Part shown: positions 55,301 to 64,000 of the stretch, one piece after another
How positions within the stretch are numbered: the stretch's first letter is position 1
Layout: each line of letters starts with the position of its first letter
Assembly: GCF_964340395.1 (NCBI RefSeq)
Contig: NC_135555.1
Coordinates: forward strand, 10,956,431-11,020,430
Length of the DNA: 64,000 bases
From: Glandiceps talaboti
Lineage: Eukaryota; Hemichordata; Enteropneusta; Spengelidae
Reading direction: 5' to 3'
The notes under the pieces: generated by a model
The model's input: the letters and a program-made list of their open reading frames with translations, nothing else
What the model was told of the DNA's origin: nothing
The model's database searches: none
Translations under genes and position numbers: made by a program

Positions 55301-58300
55301 TCTCTTAACTTCATGACCTTGAGCTGTATAGCAAAATGGTGGCCATATCTGTGATAGAAAAGCACATTTTGCTTGTTATCTCCAAAAGTTTGATATGGGG
55401 ACACCATTCAAGTGTCTACCCTCACATTATCAATGATAAGCTTTCAAATGAGACTGTGACTTTTGACCTTGACCTCCATATTCAAGGTCAAATAGCAAAT
55501 TGGTCAATAAATTAAGTTTTGTATCAGGAGACACCATTCAAATTTGCACAATATTAAACTTTGCCATAAAACACAAGTTTGGGGCTATGTCTTCAGAGAA
55601 GGCTATTATCAAAACATTGGCTGAGTAATTTGTACAGGTCTACCCTGGCAGATTCAAATTACGAGTACAAACTCAGTACAAAGTAGGGGACAAAAATCTA
55701 ATTTTCAGCCAGAAACTAGGGGTCAAATATCTACATTCAGCCAGAAAAGAGGATCAAGTCAAAAGTCTCTGGAAAATTTGAACTTTAGTCATGATGGAAG
55801 TCAAAATCTCCACACAAGTAAGCTGGACAAAACGGTCATCTAAGGTGATAGCATGAATGTCTATAGATGAAATAATTTATACAAGTTATACGATAATAAC
55901 CCTCATATTAAAATAATTTATACAAGTGATAAGATATTAACCCTCATAATGATATAATGTAAATTTTCTTTCCATTAATAGCTACCATACATGATAGATG
56001 GTGATGTGAAATTAACCCAAAGCAATGCTATCCTAAGGTACATTGCCAGGAAGGCTAATTTATGTAAGTATGAAAATTTTTATGTAGCATAGACTAAATA
56101 GACAAAAAAAATCATTCGGTAAGGCTAAATAAAAAAAATTATGTTGGTTCCGATAATGCCCAATTTCAAAATAGGGTAGGGTAGGTAGCTAGGATTTTAA
56201 ATAATTTTATGACTGTGTTTTGGTCTGCTCCAGGTTATTATTTCTGCTGTTGATCTCGAGCCTTTCAATGATCTTTGGGTTATGGGTCACACAAGGTGAT
56301 GACATCTTCAAATCTCACTATTTGTCATGTGACATTACAAATTTTTTTCGATTTTTTGATAATTTTTTCGAATTACCTAAAAAAAATTTTAGGATGGGAA
56401 GTAAAATTGCATTGGGTTACAGGAACCAAACAATTTTTTTTGGCCTAAATAGGTTAAAGTTAATGTTAACTGTAAGAAGAGAAGGTCAAACATGAAATAT
56501 GAACAATTTCCTAGCAGGAAACAGATGAAAGCATCAATTGGTAATACTAAAGTTGCATGGAGTATAGTGTATGAACAATTTCCTAGATCAGAGAAATAGG
56601 CAAAAAATTAAACTCATGATAGCGTTAATTATTCTGGGAGGAGTATAAGGCCCAAATCTATAAACCATGCTCGGACATTCTCAGTTTAATGAATTCTTGG
56701 TACCTGCAATAGCATTTTACCCCAGCCTAAAGGATAACATAAGAACAAAAAGGTCAACTTATGTTTGCGTGTCCCTGTAGTAATAATGCATTTTTAGTGT
56801 GTGATCAGAAGCCAGGGTGTTAACCAAAAAATTGAATGATCCTTCCATTTTATGGCATGCCTAGGTGGTAAAATTCGGTTTCAGGTAGGGAAAATTAAAA
56901 ATCAAATTTCAGATATATCCTGACGCACAAAAATTAAAAATATGCTTGAAAGTTGACCCAACTAGTTTTTGAACAGCACCAGTTTACAACTAAGGTCTTA
57001 TTAGTTTCAACAAGTTTATTTTTTGTATGTCTAATGGTAGTGGGTACCAATGAGAAAGAGATAACCCGTGTTAATTTGATGGCAGAGCAGTCTATGGATC
57101 TGAGAAACTTTATGGTTAGCAAATTCTATACTAGGTCAGCATGGGTAAGTACATGTAGGCAAGATTGATGGTGATGAAAAATCTTTGGGTTTATGTTTAT
57201 GGGAAAACTTCTGGTGATGACATCATAACTACTTAGTACTTGTAGCCTGTATGTCTCTTTGTGTTGACACTCGCTGTATTTTCTTTCAAGACAAATTACA
57301 TATAAAATGTGTATGGGGTATTTGTGATGACTTCACCAAAGCTTGTCCCACAAACCCTTGCAGGAAATCCCATAAACCCTTGCAGGAAATCCAAAAGTGA
57401 CTGAACACATGAAAAGTGCAGAAGGGCCTCTCTACTGAAGTTTCAAAGTTGCATAAGTTACCAAGATGCTACCACCTGTGAATATAATCCAATGTGTTTG
57501 CCTGCTCATGACAATCAGAAATGAGACAGGTTAATTTGTGCAAAGATGTATACATGTAAATGTAATAATTGGTGATGATAACTTGTCTAAGCATAAACAC
57601 CATGCACACAGGAACCCAGATCCTGTAATAGGGAACTTGCAATCCAGACTGAGTATGCTCAGATGCAAAGGACTATGGGATTATCTGTGGTTATTGTAAT
57701 ACCTAATCTGGCGCTACTGGTATAAGTAACCTTCCACAATGGTCAGGGGAAATATGCATTGATTATTTGTGGTTACAAACAATGTATCAACATTGTTCAC
57801 AATACCAATTCATTAGTATTTATCATCACATTTCCCATGATGCAACATTCAACATGGCGGGTTTGCAAGTTCCCTATTCTGTTCACTGATTAGAATGCCA
57901 CACATACATGATAATAATATCAATGTTAAATTCAATATACATTAGCTGGTACTAGCTAAAGCATCAACATGTCAACTCATTAACTTTCACAGCTGTATAA
58001 ACAAACTGATAAAAACACTGTATCAACCTACATCTAAGGCACTTGCTGTTGTTTTTGCGTCTGTTTACCTTGTTGTCATTATCTAATTTGTCTTTTTTGC
58101 ATTAAGTTTTTCTCTTAGCTCCGATCAAGGAAACACATCAGTCGTTGTTTATGATATGTATTGCACCACCCAAAATGATTGTATATTGACAGCAGTAATC
58201 AATACAAGTGTAATAGAGACAGAAATAAGTTTGATTGGAATTTTCCTTTAAGTTGATAGCAGTAATCAGTACATGTGTACTAAAGGTAGAAATAAGTCTG

Positions 58301-61300
58301 ATTGGAATTTTCCTTTAAGTTGATAGCAGTAATCAGTACATGTGTACTAAAGGTAGAAATAAGTCTGACTGGACTTTTCCTTTAAACATGTAACTGCCTG
58401 GGCCTGGGACCCTATTTTGCATATGACTGACTGTATGTTTGGAGGTGGAGAACTTGTGATGACTCACTGGCAAGTAATCACCAAAATATAAATGTTCCCT
58501 ATATCTGGGTTTTTCACATTTGAATAATCCTGAATGACACACAATCTAAGCAGCTGTTTGCAGGGGAATTTGTCTGATTTGGAAATTTTTTTTCATTCTA
58601 TGAAGCAAACAAACTGATTTTCAACTAATTTATGTATCAAGTTACCATCCTACAACATTCACAAACAATTTGTACATGATACATGACCTGTGTGTTTCTC
58701 GGAGCACAGAAAAAATGCTGAAAACAAGACCCAGAAGCTAGTGCTCTGTACAGCAGTTTGAATTTCCTGCATTTTCATAGATTAGCCATAATCCTCTTTA
58801 TATAGGGCAGTTCTGTTTTGATAGCAGTACTCAATACAAGTGTACTAAAGGTAGAAATAAGTCTGACTAGACTTTTCCTATAAGTTGATAGCAGTAATCA
58901 ATACAAGTGTACTAAAGGTAGAAACAAGCCTGACTGGACTTTCCTTTAAGTTGATAGCAGTAATCAATACAAGTGTACTAAAGGTAGAAATAAGTCTGAC
59001 TGGACTTTCCTTTAAGTTGATAGCAGTAATCAATACAAGTGTACTAAAGACAGAAACAAGCCTGACTGGACTTTTCCTTTAAGTTCATAGCAGTAACCAA
59101 TACATTGTCAAGTGTACCAAAGACAGAAAAAATCTTGACTGAATTTTTTCTTTAACCTCATTAACTTTTACACATTTTTTTATCTCAAACTTTTCAGGAG
59201 GATGTAAAATCAGACTTTTTGGAGAAGACTGGTAGCATGTTGAAAGCATTTTCTGCTTTTCTTGGAGACAATCCTTGGTTTGCTGGTCAAAATGTAACTA
59301 TCCATTCTAATAATTCTTATATTGTAACAAAAACACTTTGAATTCTCAGCATTCCTCAAATGAGAGATGTGTTTTATTAAGGGCTAAAACAACACTTAGT
59401 ATAATATTGAGTAAAATGTACATATATGAAATCCCAAGCAACAACTATTAGTGGCCATGGCAACTTCAAACTGAGTCAATACCTCAGGATCAACATCGTT
59501 GCAAAGCAACGTTCTTAACAAGCCTCCCACTGGTTTGTGAGCATGAGGATAAATTTCTGTTGAGTGAGTGAGTTTCACTACTGTAATATTACACCACCAT
59601 TAATGGTGATGCACAGCCAGTGACAGGCAAGCATCGATGAGCAGAACTTGTTACAAACAGGGAGAATAAACAAATGAATCGGAGTAATAACACTTTGCAC
59701 TGCATGCTGGCACTGTTGTCTATGTGTAGTATAATCTATCATTTGATAAGAACCATTTTTTGGCCACTTTGCATAACAGTTCATGTTCACTAACAAATTT
59801 CAAGTTCCCTTAGCAATTCATATATACATAAAGAGGGCATAAAATTGTTCTAATCAAACCATTGAGTGTACTAGAAGTCTCTGTAGTTCCAACATGATGT
59901 GTCAATAATGCAATTAATTTGTTTACTTTCACTGTGTGTAATAAGTTCCCTTTGTCAATTCTTGGTTGTTGGTGGTTGTATTTTGAATGCTGAGTTCGGT
60001 GACACCTGCTGTTTGCCATCTCATACACTAACTCAATCAAAAACGTGAAACCACATTGTGTTTGTTTGTTTGTTTGTCTTTTCTATGTAGGTGTCCTTCG
60101 TAGACTTTGTTATGTATGAGTTGATGGATCAAATATGTCATGTGGACTCAAAAGCACTTGATAATCTCAAGAACCTCAAAGTGAGTAGTAAACATTGTAT
60201 TCATATAATTCAAATTAGTATTACTTACTACTACAGTATGGAAAACATTGCATAATGGTTATAACTATGATATACAGAAACTAAAACTTTAGTTATCGAA
60301 TGTGGTAGTCTATACAAGTTGGTGATAGTGATGCCTTGGCTATGCAGGTATAATAAGTAATCAAGATATTGTGAAAAAAATGTACATTAGTAGACCATAA
60401 AAATGTACAAAAATACAGCACTGTATGTGTCTTTCCATAAATTGAAACGTCCCTCTCCTGTGAGTGCATAGCTGTGATGTCAATTCATAACCTATATCAC
60501 TGATAATCATTGTAGTTTGTAGATCTGTCTTAGCTTGCTGACTGTCCAACTGTCATAGTTTTAGTGAAAAAAAGTAGTCCACTGATGAAATAATGAACGA
60601 TGTAACAATTGGGATTCATAGCACATCATGTTCATATAGCCTTCAGTGATTGGCTTTCACACCACATTGTATCAACTATTGACCCATAGTGACCTCAATT
60701 TGCATATAGGTGATTATTTACATTCTATTTTCCCTATTGTAATATGTACACAGCATGGCAGTTTTATCAGGCAGTTGTTTTCACTATAGATAGAATATGT
60801 GCCTGAAAATTTGATATGTTATAAAACACTTATTGCATGCCCTTATTCGGGCACTAGTAGATGTCATATTACCCCTTGTGTTTTGTAGCAACTATTTCCC
60901 TGGGGAAATATTTGCTATGTAACAGCCGTCATTGTAACAGACATTTACTAGTGCCCACATGACACTAAATGTATAATAGTGCCTGATACAAGGCTTGTGA
61001 ATAATCTGCATTGATAACAAGTCATTATCATTAAATTTGGATTCAAAATAATCCTAATAAGCATACATATTGTTGAATAGAAGCTGAAGTTAGATTATGT
61101 GTTAGAATTAAAAGCTTGGCTTGGAAAAGCTTTTCTCTAGCGCATCTGTAGAAAAAGTTGTGCCTGAACCAAACAATGATATCTAACCCATATATTTCCT
61201 CTTATAATAGCACTAATGGCAAGAAATTGAGATTACAGGATAAATAGGAAATTTTATTATAATCATATATTTGGAAATTTTCCTCAAAGTGTCTGTAATT

Positions 61301-62608
61301 TCTCAGTTCATGATAGAGAAGCAAGGACAGTTGGCAAGTGAGTACCTTAGTGAGCTGTTACTTCAACTTTAGGGCAAAATCAACAAATACTATGAAAGCA
61401 TTTTCATGCAAGAATTTAGTGAATTGTTACTTTACACCTGTAATATCATTTGTATAACTGTATGTGTAGTGAGTTTGTATTGTTTCATCTCCTAATATTT
61501 CTTCTTCTTCTATATTATAGGATTTCCAAGCTCGAGTTGAGGTCAGTGATATCAAATTATTTAACTTTATTCTCAGTCATTAGTTAAAAGAATTACCATA
61601 GATTCACTTTTAATTGAAACACAATATAACAATTGAATTCTTGATTCATAAGTTAATGAAGTTTTTCTCAACTTGTAGTTTTAGTACAATTGAACTAGGA
61701 AGTTCTGTAGTGCTATAGGCATGGAGAAATATCTGTTAGTATGTATGTATGTATGTATGTATGTATGTATGTATGTATGTATGTATGTATGTATGTATGT
61801 ATGTATGTATGTATGTATGTATGCATGCATGCATGCATGCATGTATGTATGTATGTATGTATGTATGTGTGTGTGTGTGTTTGTGTGTACATGTGTGCGT
61901 GCATGCATGTATGTGTGCGTGCATGCATGTATGTGTGCGTGTGGATATGAAACATTTAACATAAAAAACCATGAGACTGATCGTCTTGGTATTTGGTATG
62001 GACAATGTTGTTATGAAATATACATTAAAGTTTCTGTGCACACCAGGCAAGAAATTTAATGTAGCAGTGTTGTGTACATAATATCTGTGGTTTTGAAATA
62101 GTAATTTTAAACCTATCTGCTACCATCTATTCTTTAGCAGAAATAATAATAAGTCTTTGTAGTGCCTATACAACTTGTACAAGTGTAGTAGTAGTGTGTC
62201 TTGGTTGTACCATAGACAATATATTGTTTATGTAAACAGAACAAGTATAAGTCCAACTACAGACAAACACCAGTTGTTGTATAGGGAAACATGACGTGAA
62301 GTAAATATAGTAGTGGGTATTGAAAGAGAACAAGCTACAGATGCCAAAAAAACCCATGTTCTTTATGAGAAATTGCTTGAATTTGTCACTTTTGTTTCTA
62401 CAGTTGGATTGTTCTGTAGCGTGTGTTGGTTATTGTTTGATATCACATGTGTACTTGTACCTGTCACACATACCAGTCAGGTTTATTATTAACAATACAC
62501 TGGATTCCATTTCAGGCACTACCAGCTATTGCAGCATACATGAAGTCAGACCGTTTCATGAAAGGTCCACTCAACAACCCCGTTGCCAAGTTTGGTGGCA
62601 GTTTGTAG
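52325..62608 (+). CDS. Glutathione S-transferase, mu class (9 coding exons)
   Basis: Cytosolic detoxification enzyme joining glutathione to electrophiles. Exons: 52325-52360, 52918-52993, 53506-53570, 55982-56063, 57041-57144, 59198-59293, 60091-60180, 61521-61541, 62516-62608. All introns are GT-AG and phases join to a 220-residue protein (vertebrate GSTM, 218). The start follows from the mu-class Met-Pro-x-x-x-x-Tyr-Trp N-terminus. Catalytic Tyr7 and Trp8, the Arg-Leu-Leu-Leu-Glu-Tyr helix (about 18-23), Leu-Asp-Phe-Pro-Asn-Leu-Pro (55-61) and glutathione-binding Gln72-Ser73 are intact. Pro-Trp-Phe-Ala-Gly and the Phe-Val-Asp-Phe N-capping motif mark the helical domain. Lengths 36, 76, 65, 82, 104, 96 match vertebrate exons 1-6 except one extra codon in exon 5. 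Vertebrate exon 7 (111 nt) is split into 90 + 21. No stop or frameshift. Confidence 0.95.
52361..52917 (+). other. GST intron 1
   Basis: 557 bp, starts GTAATT and ends CATACAG. No repeat or RNA gene recognised inside. Confidence 0.7.
53061..53430 (-). mobile_element. LINE 3' end in GST intron 2
   Basis: On the minus strand an open frame (53371-53117) ends just before a short UTR with AATAAA (53086-53091), then (TTATC)n (53061-53077). A coding tail, AATAAA-like word and pentanucleotide satellite tail is how many CR1/RTE-like LINEs end. The frame has no RT motif, so only the extreme 3' part is present and the clade cannot be assigned. The 5' edge is uncertain. Confidence 0.5.
53571..54869 (+). 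other. GST intron 3, left part
   Basis: Unique-looking AT-rich intron sequence without an exon-like segment or recognised repeat. Confidence 0.5.
54870..55640. repeat. Interspersed repeat in GST intron 3, rich in TGACCT
   Basis: An old repeat marked by TCTGTCTGTCCGTCGTCCAT, TTTCAACCAAACTTGG, ATGGCGGCCATATTTG and GACCTTGACCTTTGACCTTG. Internal similarity between about 55084-55240 and 55370-55540 shows a tandem substructure of about 290 bp. It resembles the central part of the 22.8-25.2 kb element and sequence near 15.0 kb. Open frames across it (54788-55133) are incidental. Confidence 0.6.
55160..55500 (-). promoter_or_regulatory. Cluster of nuclear-receptor half-sites
   Basis: On the minus strand AGGTCAAAGGTCA (about 55176-55190) is a perfect DR1, the element used by RXR/HNF4/PPAR-type receptors. 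Near 55463-55478 AGGTCAAGGTCA contains TCAAGGTCA, the ERR/SF-1 type extended half-site, and TCAAGGTCA also occurs on plus near 55491. All lie inside an interspersed repeat, so the motifs may be repeat-borne rather than selected. Confidence 0.3.
56064..57040 (+). other. GST intron 4
   Basis: 977 bp, GTAAGT donor and GGTAG acceptor. A 91-codon frame at 56220-56495 lacks any domain and is treated as chance. A short local duplication of GAACAATTTCCTAG occurs near 56500 and 56573. Confidence 0.6.
57145..58180 (+). other. GST intron 5, left part
   Basis: Non-coding. It includes a 24 bp tandem duplication (ACCCTTGCAGGAAATCC near 57354 and 57378). Confidence 0.5.
58190..59150. repeat. 66-67 bp minisatellite in GST intron 5 (two clusters)
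   Basis: Units contain TTGATAGCAGTAATCA, ACAAGTGTACTAAAGGTAGA and CTGACTGGACTTTTCCTTTA. Starts fall at 58253 and 58320 in the first cluster and 58818, 58884, 58951 and 59017 in the second. About 400 bp of other sequence separates the clusters. The 66 bp spacing yields a spurious 22-residue repeat frame. Confidence 0.9.
59294..60090 (+). other. GST intron 6
   Basis: 797 bp. The acceptor side is a (TTTG)n microsatellite (about 60057-60076) that supplies most of the pyrimidine tract before TATGTAG. Nothing else recognised. Confidence 0.6.
60849..60956. mobile_element. 108 bp palindromic MITE in GST intron 7
   Basis: GGGCACTAGTAGATGTC (60849-60865) pairs with the inverted GACATTTACTAGTGCCC (60940-60956), and similarity continues inward to a central TTTCCCTGGGGAAA. 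The unit is thus two ~54 nt arms with no real loop. Target-site duplication not evident. Confidence 0.65.
61521..61541 (+). CDS. 21-nt microexon of the mu-class GST gene
   Basis: Seven in-frame codons (Asp-Phe-Gln-Ala-Arg-Val-Glu) lie between TATTATAG and GTCAGT. They align with the Asp-Phe-Ile-Ser-Arg-Phe-Glu stretch that ends exon 7 of vertebrate GSTM. With the preceding 90 nt exon they add up to exactly 111 nt. The donor GTCAGT is not ideal, but phase, position and protein similarity all agree. Skipping it would keep frame and delete seven residues of a helix. Confidence 0.85.
61738..61945. repeat. Compound (TATG)n-(CATG)n-(TG)n microsatellite
   Basis: TATG units with an internal block of CATG and GTGTGC-rich units, in GST intron 8. 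It produces long spurious frames on both strands. Confidence 0.95.
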
Positions 62609-62748
62609 GGTCTTGATAACTAATGTACTCGATGACAGTTTGTAGGCTCTTGATAACTATTAAAATGTGCTCAACCCATGAGGTTGTGTAAGAGGTGTCG
62701 GGTCGTTAAATTGAGTATGAATTCACTATGTTTGATAAAAACTCAGAT

Positions 62749-62764
62749 ATTAAACAAGATTAAA
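62749..62764 (+). terminator. Candidate polyadenylation signals of the GST gene
   Basis: Two ATTAAA hexamers at 62749-62754 and 62759-62764, about 140-155 bases after the stop, followed by a GT/T-rich stretch. ATTAAA is the commonest variant of AATAAA. Confidence 0.45.
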
Positions 62765-62895
62765 TGTGTTGATTTTGTTCACTTTCATTTATCGATATGG
62801 AGTTGGTATCGATAAGGACTTAGGTGGAAGTGACAGTAGTTGCGCCTCGGTAACTTCCATTAAATGTATTATGGACTGATTGTATTGTTATACAC

Positions 62896-63156
62896 TTACA
62901 ATAATAGAAAAGGTCGACGATGGAAATTGCTCAGAAAGGCCTGTATGTCACTTTCGTCAAAATTCTCACTGATGCCAGCTCCATACTTTGTCTTGCAATA
63001 AGACCCCATATCTGTGCTCAGAAGATTACCAAACAAAATCCGAGGCTCCAAAATGATAAGTGAGAGTGAATGAAACCAACGTCTTTTATCTTCTTTAACA
63101 TCCAAGTGTTTGCTAAAGATAGTGAATCCATGAGGTATAAGTTCATTTAAAGATAA
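62896..63156 (-). CDS. Possible terminal exon of a convergent gene
   Basis: On the minus strand a frame is open from 63156 to a TAA at 62896-62898 (about 86 codons), tail-to-tail with the GST gene. Its translation is balanced and protein-like. It carries a Lys-Arg-Arg-Trp-Phe segment, a hydrophobic Leu-Ile-Ile-Leu stretch, a Tyr-Cys-Lys-Thr-Lys-Tyr-Gly segment and ends Arg-Arg-Pro-Phe-Leu-Leu-Leu. A candidate acceptor (TTTAG) lies near 63117-63122. No domain is recognised. No AATAAA follows; GATAAA near 62793 is a weak substitute. The true exon edges and even its reality are uncertain. Confidence 0.3.
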   Translation of the reverse strand, partial: LSLNELIPHGFTIFSKHLDVKEDKRRWFHSLSLIILEPRILFGNLLSTDMGSYCKTKYGAGISENFDESDIQAFLSNFHRRPFLLL

Positions 63157-63554
63157 TTAAGTCCAAGAAAGTGTGCCATTTAGATTACTGAAATAATTAT
63201 TGACTTGGACACTAATAACCATCTGCTTGTAGTATTATTCCATTTAAAATAAATTATTATCAACTGTGGCTAAAGAATCAGGGTCAGAGGTATTTTAACA
63301 CAAAAATTGTTATCAACATATCACTTTTTGTAATAAAGTTTAAAAGTGGGTATTTATAATCATATTTTTTTAGACTTGTATAACCCTTCTCAAAATGTTT
63401 TGTGCCTATTAACTAATTCCAGGAACTCAGGAACCATGCTACAAAACCAACATAACCATAATAAACTAAATCTTGAAACAATCTTTATTTTAAAAGAGGC
63501 ATATTCTCAATAAAATGTGCTCTAACTACCAACAACCATGTATTTGTGTATTAT

Positions 63555-63558
<4 letters not shown>
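63157..63558. other. Intergenic sequence, no gene seen
   Basis: AT-rich sequence with no exon or repeat recognised. Confidence 0.4.

Positions 63559-63624
<66 letters not shown>
63559..63624. repeat. (GA)n microsatellite
   Basis: Uninterrupted GA run of about 66 bases. Confidence 0.97.
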
Positions 63625-63626
<2 letters not shown>

Positions 63627-63724
63627 TTCGCACACTACTCTATATGTGGAGGGAGAGTAAGAACAAAAATGTAACATAGAAAGCCTACCTCATCTTGCAC
63701 TCCTTTTTCTTATGTTGGCGTTGG

Positions 63725-63980
63725 TTTGTCTGTCTGTCTGTCTGTCTGACTGTCTGTCTGTCTGTCGGCCGGCCGGCATGCATGCATGCATGCATGTATG
63801 TATGTATGTATGTATGTATGTATGTATGTATGTATGTATGTATGCATGTATGTATGCATGTGTGTGTGTATGTATGTATGTATGTATGTATGTATGTATG
63901 TATGTATGTATGTCTCTGTTTGTCTGTTTTTGTTTATCTGTACGTTTGTTTGTTTGTTTGTTTGTTTGTTTGTTTGTTTT
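63725..63980. repeat. Compound (TGTC)n-(CATG)n-(TATG)n-(TTTG)n microsatellite
   Basis: A succession of tetranucleotide blocks: TGTC (to about 63766), GGCC, CATG, TATG (to about 63911) and TTTG (about 63945-63977). The two long plus-strand frames over it are spurious. Confidence 0.95.
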
Positions 63981-64000
63981 TCGTAAATATAACTAACAAA

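Noticed and set aside
56220-56495. 91-residue ORF with hydrophobic start
   Set aside because: Lies in GST intron 4 with T-rich low-complexity content and no recognised domain.
58885-59082. 65-residue ORF with a 22-residue repeat
   Set aside because: It is the 66 bp intronic minisatellite of the GST gene read in frame.
52325-62608. GST pseudogene hypothesis
   Set aside because: All nine exons keep frame, consensus splice sites and catalytic residues, so the gene looks intact.

Overview
This is an AT-rich, repeat-dominated stretch of animal nuclear DNA. Spliced genes with GT-AG introns, a eukaryotic tRNA gene, a Penelope-like retroelement (PLE) carrying hammerhead ribozymes, LINE tails, MITE-like hairpins and many long microsatellites all point to a metazoan. 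The mu-class glutathione S-transferase and the type of interspersed repeats suggest a marine invertebrate (a non-vertebrate deuterostome or a spiralian), but I cannot name the species. The clean resolution of a 15 kb satellite suggests a long-read assembly.

Layout. 1-22.5 kb: gene-poor, with microsatellites, a 244 bp MITE with 9 bp target-site duplications (6.47-6.73 kb), a 343 bp near-perfect palindrome (7.3 kb), and interspersed repeats with internal ~115 bp tandem units (15.4-16.5 and 18.6-19.2 kb). 22.5-25.2 kb: a LINE-like remnant, then a composite inverted-repeat element whose arms are 21 bp minisatellites. 26.37-26.81 kb (minus): probable last exon of an unknown gene. 27.19-42.21 kb: a satellite of 96 bp monomers (~150 copies) with a 3,860 bp higher-order repeat, plus a small inserted MITE. 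43.75-44.15 kb (minus): a candidate two-exon small gene. 49.4-50.25 kb: a 5'-truncated PLE encoding the GIY-YIG endonuclease end, flanked by perfect 87 bp inverted repeats, each holding a hammerhead ribozyme. 51.59-51.66 kb (minus): tRNA-Val(AAC). 52.3-62.6 kb (plus): a complete mu-class GST gene in nine coding exons. 62.9-63.16 kb (minus): a possible convergent terminal exon.

The only fully interpretable protein-coding gene is the GST. Eight of its nine coding blocks match the exon lengths I recall for vertebrate GSTM genes, or miss by one codon. The exception is vertebrate exon 7, which is split here into 90 nt plus a 21 nt microexon. Its introns hold a LINE tail, a repeat rich in nuclear-receptor half-sites, a 66-67 bp minisatellite and a small palindromic MITE. 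No operon-like gene set or defence system was seen; the notable biology is in the mobile and satellite DNA.
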